From Patescibacteria group bacterium (GTDB lineage: Bacteria; Patescibacteriota; JABMPQ01; JAHIRA01): 7,410 bases of DNA. The stretch's first letter is position 1; each line of letters opens with the position of its first letter. Positions 1-6,500 of the stretch are shown here, one piece after another. The notes beneath the pieces were generated by a model. The model did not search any database. It saw only the letters and a program-made list of their open reading frames with translations, and was not told the DNA's origin. Position numbers and translations under genes: made by a program. Where the stretch lies: NCBI GenBank assembly GCA_018818905.1, contig JAHIRA010000158.1:1-7410 (forward strand), given 5' to 3'.

Positions 1-54
1 AAGAATAATTCCAAAAGCCGCAGCGCTAAGATGCGTGTGGCCATAAAAAAATAG
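1..54 (+). CDS. rsmH: RsmH (MraW), 16S rRNA m4C1402 methyltransferase, C-terminal end only
   Basis: Only the last 17 codons and the TAG stop (52-54) are inside the window. The frame reads KNNSKSRSAKMRVAIKK. The segment S-R-S-A-K-M-R matches the conserved tail of RsmH proteins, where an (N)xRSRSAKLR-type motif sits just before the C-terminus. RsmH methylates N4 of C1402 in 16S rRNA and is usually the gene directly before ftsL in dcw clusters. The next gene starts one base after this stop, which agrees with that order. The assignment rests on a short tail plus context. Confidence 0.8.
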   Translation, partial: KNNSKSRSAKMRVAIKK

Positions 55-55
55 C

Positions 56-421
56 ATGGCGCGATATCTAACTCTAACAAAATCAAAAAGCTCCAAACGT
101 GGAGTAAGAAAGAGCAGTTTTGGCCAATCGGTCAAGACCGGTCCTGTTACTCTCGTGATTGCTACGATTGCGCTTTTTTGCTTGCTTAGTTTTTTCTTTC
201 TAGCCCAAGTTTTCCAGTCTTCTACCAAAGGGTATGAAGTTTCAGAACTGGAAAAAAGAATAGAAGACCTAGATGATGAAAACCAAAAGCTAGAAATTCA
301 AGCTGCCGAATTAAAATCACTTGATAATATTGAACGTTCAGTTGAAGAAATCAACATGGTTCCGGTTCAAGACGTTGTTTACCTAGAAGCCTCAACCGAT
401 ACGGTTGTGGCCGCAAGATGA
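56..421 (+). CDS. ftsL: FtsL/DivIC-like septum formation protein
   Basis: This 121-residue bitopic membrane protein has the FtsL/DivIC plan. A basic N-terminal cytoplasmic tail (residues 1-29, rich in K/R/S) is followed by one transmembrane helix (about 30-53) and then a charged extracytoplasmic coiled coil (about 60-103, with E-L-E-K-R and D-E-N-Q-K-L-E heptads). The short tail ends around M-V-P-V-Q-D, as in septum-initiator proteins. FtsL-type proteins scaffold the divisome by joining FtsB/DivIC and FtsQ and activating FtsW-FtsI. The ATG lies one base after the rsmH stop and no Shine-Dalgarno is visible, so translational coupling is likely. FtsL and DivIC/FtsB cannot be separated by sequence this divergent. 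The position between rsmH and ftsI favours FtsL. The stop is TGA. Confidence 0.8.
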   Translation: MARYLTLTKSKSSKRGVRKSSFGQSVKTGPVTLVIATIALFCLLSFFFLAQVFQSSTKGYEVSELEKRIEDLDDENQKLEIQAAELKSLDNIERSVEEINMVPVQDVVYLEASTDTVVAAR

Positions 422-427
422 GACTAG

Positions 428-481
428 AAAGCCCTGTCATAGTTTTTTGTTTCTTGAAATGAAATTCTTTGTCAGGGCTTT
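428..481 (+). terminator. Possible terminator or hairpin after the ftsL-like gene
   Basis: A perfect 9-bp stem is formed by AAAGCCCTG (428-436) and CAGGGCTTT (473-481), seven bases after the ftsL-like stop. The enclosed 36 bases are AT-rich and contain a weak inner 4-bp hairpin (TTTC 450-453 with GAAA 461-464). The GC-rich arms and the position fit a terminator, but the loop is long and only three T residues follow the GC part of the stem. It may be weak, or it may be an mRNA 3' stabiliser. Confidence 0.35.
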
Positions 482-493
482 GTGTATCAAAAA

Positions 494-639
494 GTCCTAC
501 TAGTAATGACAAGTAGCAATTGGTTCTGTGAGTCCAAGGTGGTTCTCTGACCTGCGGGTCAGATCAACCCGCAAGTACAATGAGATCCAAAGACAGAAAG
601 TGTTGAGCCAATTTTTATCTTGTCATAAACTAATAGGAC
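494..639 (+). other. 146-nt imperfect inverted repeat, candidate structured RNA upstream of ftsI
   Basis: Nested complementary segments fold this stretch into one long rod. The pairings are 494-499 with 634-639, 501-504 with 629-632, 506-513 with 619-626, 518-523 with 608-613, 524-529 with 593-598, and 541-547 with 582-588 (one U-U mismatch). That gives about 36 base pairs before the tip. The tip can form either of two exclusive hairpins, 546-552/557-563 or 553-559/567-573. The element ends 45 bases before the preferred ftsI start. It could be a 5' leader regulating ftsI, an independent small RNA, or a decayed miniature palindromic element. I do not recognise it as a known RNA family. The base pairing is seen directly; transcription and function are inferred. 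Confidence 0.45.
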
Positions 640-684
640 CACTTCTATTCTAACATATATTTCTTGATTCGAAAAATAATTTCT

Positions 685-2460
685 ATGGAAAGAAAAAGAT
701 ACTCTTATCAAAAAAGAAAGAAAGCAGAAACTAAGCTTGGGAAAAAAAGTGATCTCAGGCTGCAGTCACTCATGGTTGTTACCGTGCTGGTGGTGATAGT
801 TGTCTTTTTTAAGTTATTTGATATTCAAATTCTCAAGAATCAGTATTACAGTGCTTTGGCTTCTGATCAGCATCAGATTTACGAAGATTTGGTCCCACAT
901 CGGGGTACGGTTTACATCGAGGATCGTTTTTCAAAAACAATTAATCCTCTGGTGGTCAACAAGAAAATGTATCTCATCTATGCGGTCCCAAAACAGATCG
1001 AAGATCCCTTGGAGGCTGCCAGAGATCTATCTTCAATTCTAGAAGTACCTGAGTCAGAGCTTTATGAAAGACTTTCCAAAGAAGATGATGCCTACGAGCC
1101 GCTCAAGAAGGAAGTGCCAGAAGACAGAAGAAATGAAATTGTTGAAAAAAACATCAAAGGGATTCATTCACAACCTCAAGAAGTTCGCTACTACACTGAA
1201 AACGAATTTGCTTCACATATCTTGGGCTTTGTTGGTTTTGATGGTGAAGAAAAAAAAGGCCGTTACGGGATTGAAGGTTTCTACGAAGATCAGCTTTCTG
1301 GCGAGAGAGGCTTTTTGGCTGCCGAAAAAGATGCCCTGGGCCGGTTTGTTGTGGGTGGAGAAAAGCTTTACTCTGAGGCTCAAGATGGCGATAGCATGGT
1401 TTTGACTATTGATCGGGTGATGCAGTATAAGGTAGAGAAAATTCTCAAGGAGGCAGTGGAAGAGTTCGGGGCCGAGAAAGGAAGCATTATTCTCATGAAT
1501 CCCCAGAATGGCGAGATGATTGCCCTGGCCAACTATCCTAGTTTTAATCCCAATGAGTACTCAAAGGTAGAAGACGTAGATGTTTTCACCAATTCTGCTA
1601 TTTATGATTTGTATGAGCCAGGATCGGCTTTCAAGCCGATCATTATGGCTTCTGCCATAAATCTTGGCCTAGTATCGCCGCACACGGTTTTTGATGACAG
1701 CGGTTCTCTTAAAGTTGATAAATTTACTATTCACAATTCTGACTTTGCGGCTAACGGTAAAATAACCATGACTCAAGTTCTAGAGAAATCAAGCAATATT
1801 GGCATGGCTTATGTTGGTGAAATGTTGGGTGAAGAAAGGATTCATCAGTATCTGGAAAGATTTGGTTTCTTGGATTTTACCGGCATAGATCTTGATTCTG
1901 AAGCCACGACCGATGTTCCACCTCCTAGAAAATGGTCCACAGTTGATTATGCTACTATTTCCTTTGGCCAGGGAATTGCCATTACTCCGATGAGGCTGGT
2001 GAATGCGACGGCAGCTTTAGCCAATGGTGGAAATATGGTCAAGCCTCATCTCGTGAAAAAATTAATTCATGCTGATGGCTCAGAAGAAGTTATTGACACC
2101 AGTTTCCAAAGACAAGCCGTTTCCTCTTCTACCGCTGACACGGTGACAGCGATGCTGGTGAGTGTTGTTGAAAATGGTCTTGGAGCTCCGGCCAAAGTAC
2201 CAGGCTACAAAATCGCTGGCAAGACCGGAACAGCTCAGGTGGCGGCCAAAGGCAAGAAGGGTTATGATCCAGATCAGAAAATTACTTCATTTATTGGTTA
2301 TGGTCCGGTAGAAGATCCACAGTTTGTGATGCTAGTGAAGTTCAACAACCCGGGTGGAGATGTTTGGGGCGCTAATACAGCCGCGCCTGTGTTCAAGAGA
2401 GTAGCTGAAGAATTCTTTACTTATTATCAAATTCCGCCCACGGAATCTGTGTCAAAATAA
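685..2460 (+). CDS. ftsI: FtsI/PBP2-type peptidoglycan D,D-transpeptidase
   Basis: This class B penicillin-binding protein has 591 residues from ATG 685. It cross-links peptidoglycan stem peptides outside the membrane, and the context points to septal synthesis with FtsW and FtsL. A basic N-tail precedes one transmembrane helix (about residues 29-45). The dimerisation domain follows, opening with the typical P-H-R-G-T-V segment near 71-76 and containing Y-G-I-E-G near 194-198. The transpeptidase domain runs from about 236 to the end and has all three active-site motifs: S-A-F-K with nucleophile Ser314, S-S-N at 369-371, and K-T-G-T at 513-516. No PASTA domain follows, so it ends like proteobacterial FtsI rather than Firmicutes PBP2x. 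The frame also offers TTG at 664, seven codons earlier. ATG was preferred as the commoner start, but neither has a visible Shine-Dalgarno. The next gene follows 11 bases after the stop. Confidence 0.95.
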   Translation: MERKRYSYQKRKKAETKLGKKSDLRLQSLMVVTVLVVIVVFFKLFDIQILKNQYYSALASDQHQIYEDLVPHRGTVYIEDRFSKTINPLVVNKKMYLIYAVPKQIEDPLEAARDLSSILEVPESELYERLSKEDDAYEPLKKEVPEDRRNEIVEKNIKGIHSQPQEVRYYTENEFASHILGFVGFDGEEKKGRYGIEGFYEDQLSGERGFLAAEKDALGRFVVGGEKLYSEAQDGDSMVLTIDRVMQYKVEKILKEAVEEFGAEKGSIILMNPQNGEMIALANYPSFNPNEYSKVEDVDVFTNSAIYDLYEPGSAFKPIIMASAINLGLVSPHTVFDDSGSLKVDKFTIHNSDFAANGKITMTQVLEKSSNIGMAYVGEMLGEERIHQYLERFGFLDFTGIDLDSEATTDVPPPRKWSTVDYATISFGQGIAITPMRLVNATAALANGGNMVKPHLVKKLIHADGSEEVIDTSFQRQAVSSSTADTVTAMLVSVVENGLGAPAKVPGYKIAGKTGTAQVAAKGKKGYDPDQKITSFIGYGPVEDPQFVMLVKFNNPGGDVWGANTAAPVFKRVAEEFFTYYQIPPTESVSK

Positions 2461-2471
2461 GCTTATTGCCC

Positions 2472-3251
2472 ATGTTACCCGAAAAACTTGGTCGCAAAAT
2501 TCTCAAGAAACATCAGCCCAAAGTAGTGCTGATTATTGGTGATGCCAGAAAATCAAAAACGCAAAGTCTGTGCCAGAACATTTTGTCAAAAAAGTTTGAG
2601 GTTAGAAGCAATGATTACTCCGCGGGGGACAACTATCAAAATGTCCTCAAAACTGTTCTTGGCGTCAAGTCCAATCATTCTTCTGGTTTGCTTAGAAAAG
2701 GTCTCAAGACTTATTTTGGCAGTCGTCAATATCCTGATATTTTGCTACTTAATCTCTGGCTCAAAAGGCCAGGAGAGACCAAAAAAGTGCTTGATTTTTT
2801 TGGTCAGGTAGATTTGGTGTTGCTAACTTCTGTTTTGGAAAGTCCAGATTACAAAAATAACTTCAAAAGCGATAGATCATTCCAGAAAGAAGTCAAAGAA
2901 ATTCTGGGAGAAAAAAATAAGGTCAAGCTTTTTGCTATCAATAGTGATGATGAGCGTCTCAAGAAAACTCTCAACAGATTCAAAGGGGAATCAGTTCGGA
3001 TTGGTCTGGATCAAAGCTCTTCTTTCAAAATGGAAGGTTTGTCGATGGGTACTGAAGGTATTAAGGGCGCTAGTTTCAAGCTCAACTACGACAATAGTCA
3101 TATTCCCATCAGAATTCCTTGGGCCTCAACTGTCGATGATGTCTACAGTTCTCTCTTTTCGGCTTATGTTGGGGTTTATTTTGGTCTCAACTTAGTTCAA
3201 ATTTCAAGAGATATTGAGATAGCTGATTTTCAAAAAAAGGAGCAAAAATAG
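2472..3251 (+). CDS. Degenerate MurF-like protein, central Mur ligase domain only
   Basis: This 259-residue protein follows the order of the central ATPase domain of MurF-type ligases. It has a hydrophobic strand and loop K-V-V-L-I-I-G-D-A-R-K-S-K-T (17-30) where MurF has its P-loop. A Y-P-D-I-L-L-L-N-L-W segment (87-96) then stands in place of the E-M-G strand, P-G-E (100-102) resembles the G-E-I segment, D-L-V-L-L-T-S-V (114-121) matches the I-T-N strand, and A-I-N-S-D-D (155-160) resembles the N-A-D-D motif. A final helix (222-245) resembles the A-A-x-A-V-G-x-x-L-G helix. MurF adds D-Ala-D-Ala to UDP-MurNAc-tripeptide and is about 450 residues long. Here both the N-terminal UDP-substrate domain and the C-terminal domain are missing. 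The P-loop glycine before Lys is Arg and the following T-T/S is S-K, so ATP-dependent catalysis is doubtful. It lies 11 bases after ftsI, so it is probably co-transcribed and coupled. TTG at 2466 is an alternative start. The family call is by motif order only. Confidence 0.6.
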   Translation: MLPEKLGRKILKKHQPKVVLIIGDARKSKTQSLCQNILSKKFEVRSNDYSAGDNYQNVLKTVLGVKSNHSSGLLRKGLKTYFGSRQYPDILLLNLWLKRPGETKKVLDFFGQVDLVLLTSVLESPDYKNNFKSDRSFQKEVKEILGEKNKVKLFAINSDDERLKKTLNRFKGESVRIGLDQSSSFKMEGLSMGTEGIKGASFKLNYDNSHIPIRIPWASTVDDVYSSLFSAYVGVYFGLNLVQISRDIEIADFQKKEQK

Positions 3252-3252
3252 A

Positions 3253-3281
3253 TTGATTTCCTAGCAAAAATTGGGTAAAAT
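3253..3281 (+). promoter_or_regulatory. Sigma-70-like promoter candidate before the terminator and tRNA-Glu
   Basis: TTGATT (3253-3258, 4 of 6 matches to TTGACA) and TAAAAT (3276-3281, 5 of 6 to TATAAT) are separated by exactly 17 bases. Transcription would start near 3288. It begins right after the stop of the MurF-like gene and would read through the 3308-3354 hairpin before reaching the tRNA. In AT-rich sequence such matches arise by chance, so it is only a candidate. Confidence 0.4.
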
Positions 3282-3307
3282 TTAAATAGACTTATTGATA
3301 TTGCTTC

Positions 3308-3354
3308 CTCGTTTGGACGCCGGGTTTGATTTACCTGTCCAAAAGCGAGTTTTT
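3308..3354 (+). terminator. Intrinsic terminator after the ftsI/MurF-like genes
   Basis: The stem is CTCG plus TTTGGAC (3308-3318) pairing with GTCCAAA (3337-3343) and CGAG (3346-3349), giving 11 base pairs with a two-base AG bulge. An inner GGT/ACC pairing shortens the loop. TTTTT follows at 3350-3354. Stem plus U-run is the classic rho-independent form. It probably ends the division operon. It also sits between a promoter-like sequence and the tRNA, so it could attenuate tRNA transcription or end a short RNA. Confidence 0.7.
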
Positions 3355-3388
3355 GTGGTATTCAACAATTTCTTGAAGTATACGTAAA

Positions 3389-3464
3389 GCTCCCATCGTC
3401 TAGTGGACTAGGACACTGGGTTCTCATCCCAGAAACAGGGGTTCAATTCCCCTTGGGAGTACCA
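3389..3464 (+). tRNA. tRNA-Glu (anticodon CUC), CCA encoded
   Basis: This is a complete 76-nt cloverleaf. The acceptor stem GCTCCCA pairs with TGGGAGT (first pair G-U) and is followed by A and encoded CCA (3462-3464). The D-arm contains GTCTAGTGG...AGGAC, typical of glutamate tRNAs. The anticodon stem CTGGG/CCCAG holds the loop TTCTCAT, with anticodon CTC reading GAG codons. The T-arm is AGGGG-TTCAATT-CCCCT with the normal seven-base loop, and the variable region is AAAC. The tRNA stands alone between the division operon and the large surface-protein gene. A run of eight T residues lies at 3496-3503, but I see no convincing hairpin before it. Confidence 0.95.
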
Positions 3465-3530
3465 ACAGAAAAATTTCTATCTAAATATACAGCACTTTTT
3501 TTTCATCAGAAACGAAATTTTCAAAAACAA

Positions 3531-6500
3531 ATGAAGCGAGGGATTGAAAAACATAATATTAGTCAGTGGGGAAGCAGGTTAATTGTGGCTGTAGCGCTTT
3601 TAGCAGCTTCTTTTTTTGTGGCTCGCGTGTCTATAGCGGTTTATACCTATACTTATGCCATGACGGGTGGATTTGGCGATGCCCTAAATACAGAGATTCA
3701 CGCCATGTACGAGTGGAATGATAATCTTTATGCTTGTACTTCAAATTCAGGTGGGGCAGAGCTGTGGCGAGCCTCAAGCGATGTTACTAGCTGGACAGAA
3801 GTTGGGTCTCCCGGTGGTAGTAATTGGGATGTGAATAATACTCACTGTAAAGATATTGAAGTTTTTGGGAGTTATTTGTATGTCTCGCTTGGCAAAGAAG
3901 TTCAGAATGGAGAACTATGGAGAACCCAAAATGGGACAACCTGGCAACAAGTTGGGGGCGATGGTTTTGGAGACGCCAACAACAAGAGAATTGGCGAGTT
4001 AGAAGCTTTTGGCAGTTATCTGTATGCCTCAACCGTCAATGACAATGGGATGCAGATGTTTCGCTCATCAGACGGGACGACATGGAATCAGGTAGCAGCT
4101 GGCACTTGGGATGCCAATAACGACTATTCCAACGCCATGCTTGAATTCAATGGTTATTTGTATGCCGGGACCTATAATTTGCTGACGGGAGCGGAATTGT
4201 GGCGGACTCAAAATGGAACAGTTTGGGCTCAGGTAAACACGGATGGGTTTGGCGATGCTGCTCAGGTTGATATTCCGGCACTTGCAGAATACAAGAGCTA
4301 TCTGTATGTAGGCACGGAAAGAACAGGAGGGGCAGAATTATGGCGGACTTTGACCGGTGATAATCAGGCTAGTTTTGCCAAGGTAATTTCTGACGGTAAC
4401 CCGCTAGGCGGTGGGGCTGTGGTCGGTCGATACATATTTCAAGATCTTTTGGTCAGAAATGATCTTCTCTTACTTTCTGCCAAATATGTCTTTCAGGGTG
4501 AGGATTTTTATTCGACTAACGATGGAACTACATACACTCTTCAAAATACTGAAGGCTTTGGGGACAGCAACAATCAAGATGTCAATTCAAGTATAAATTA
4601 CAGAAACATTTCACTTCTGGCTCTTCAACCGTCAGTAGCTGGAGGAGCTAGAATTAATTATCCCAGTTTTGCGCCCACTGTCTCAAATGTCACGGCCGTT
4701 CAAAGAACAGATGGCAGTGGCATTGTCGACATCAGCTTTGATACGGTCACCGATGACTTGGCCTCGGAAACTGAGGCCAGAGTTGAGTACAATGTTGGTG
4801 GGGGAAATACCAAAGCAACTCTAAGTACCGATGACGCCAACACGACAGCAGATAATGGCGGTGATCCCAAAGTCAACAACTCTAACGATAATCAAGTTGG
4901 TAATTCTACTGGCTATATCACCACAGCCAATGGCAGTAATGGAATTAGTACAGTTTGGAACTCCAAAACAGATGCCAACAGAACCGAGACCAGCACGGCC
5001 CAGATAAGAACTAGAGGCTTCTCTGGAACTGATGGCAGCTATTCTTCATCGGCCAATTTTATTCTAGACAATTTACCTCCGGCCACACCCACAATTAACG
5101 CTTACACCAACAAAACAGAACAGGGAACAATTACTTTAAACGGCAACAAAGATGCCAATTCTTCTATCTTCATCAACGGTACCCAAGAAGTGTCCATAGA
5201 TGCGGGGACGACCTGGCAGGCGACAGTCAATCTCAGTAATGGAGTTAATATTTTCAATATCACCTCCAAGGACGCCTATGGCAACGAGAGCCCGGCCGCC
5301 ATTGCGACCGTTGATCGAGATGCTTCTGCCCCAGTGACCACAGCGATTCCAGCTTCAGGAGCTTATAGTCGATCTTTGGCTGTTGCTTTGGGAGCCAATG
5401 AACCCGCTACGACCTATTACACTACTGACGGCAGTACTCCAACATCTAATTCTGCTGTTTATCAAAATCCAATTGTTATCAAAAAAGAAGGGCAGACGAC
5501 GCTCAAGTTTTTCTCGGTTGACAGATATGGTTTTACCGAGAGCGTGAAGACAGAGACGTACCACATTGATTTGATAGCTCCAGTGACAACTGCTTCTCCA
5601 CGAGGAGGAACTTACCAAAACGCCCAACAAGTGACTTTGACTTGCCAAGATAGTGTTGGGGGGAGTGGTTGTGCCGAGATATATTTCACAGTTGACGGTA
5701 GCAATCCAACCGTTAATTCAAACAGGTATACTGGGCCAATAGACATCAAGCAAAGTGCAGCTCTTAAGTTTTTTGCCGTTGATCAGGCTTCCAATCAAGA
5801 GAGTATTCGAACAGAGCATTATGCCATCACTTCCAATGGTCCGGCGGTGGTTGTTAGCAAGAAAGTCAAAACTAGCTCAGGCACAAACGACGTCAGACCT
5901 GGAGAGGTGATTACTTATCAAGTTGTCTATCAGAATCAAGGGCAAAATGACGCCTTTGGTTTGTTTTTATTAGATAGCCTTCCACAATATTCTTCTTATG
6001 TTGCCGGGACGCTTTATGTTGACGGGAGGAAGCAAACAGACAGAAGAGACGCTGATGCGGGTGATTACAATATTAGCAATCGGGGAGCCATCACCGTTGA
6101 TGTGGGAACCCTTAGGAGTGGACAGCAAGGTAGCTTTGGTTTTCAAGTTCGGGTTGCTCAGACTGCTAGGGGCGGGAGTTATGTTGTCAACAGAGCTTCC
6201 GGAGCTTATAATCCATGGAATATTGCTGTCTCATCCAATCAAACTAGAAATCAAATAAAAGCTTCTGGTCTAATTGCTGGAACGGTCTTCAATGATTTTA
6301 GCCGCAATGGTCTGAAAGAATCTACTGAGGCTGGTTTGTCTAAGGCTCAGGTCAAAGTCTATGAAGACCAAAATAATAATGGCAGCATAGATCAGCAAGA
6401 TGTTTTGATTTATGCAGGACAGACAGGTTCAAGTGGTGACTATCAGGTTTCTCAATTGTCGGCTGGGAGTTATTTGGTCTATATAGATAGAAATAGTCTC

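Noticed and set aside
419..421. TGA reassigned to glycine (code 25)
   Set aside because: No in-frame TGA occurs in the ftsI, MurF-like or 1293-codon frames, where glycine is encoded by GGN. The ftsL-like protein ends at this TGA at a normal length.
494..639. 6S RNA, T-box or SRP RNA identity for the rod-like element
   Set aside because: The size and rod shape recall 6S RNA, but I see no conserved central-bubble sequence, no T-box AGGGTGGNACCGCG motif and no SRP GGAA-loop motif. It is left unassigned.
494..639. Miniature mobile element (MITE) with target duplication
   Set aside because: No clear direct repeat flanks the palindrome, and no second copy is present in the window. The idea cannot be excluded but is unsupported here.
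664..684. TTG 664 as the start of ftsI
   Set aside because: It has no Shine-Dalgarno and is a rare start codon. ATG 685 still leaves a complete basic tail before the membrane helix. TTG 664 remains possible.
3496..3503. Run of eight T residues after the tRNA as a terminator
   Set aside because: No stable GC-containing hairpin precedes it, so it is not called an intrinsic terminator.
3787..4032. Minus-strand open frame of 81 codons
   Set aside because: It lies wholly antisense to the propeller repeats of the surface protein. Its Cys/His/Gln/Arg-rich composition is that of a shadow frame, and it has no recognisable domain.
5355..5648. Minus-strand open frame of 97 codons
   Set aside because: It is antisense to the tandem chitobiase-C-like domains, is Ser/Arg/Trp-rich, and has no motif or promoter.
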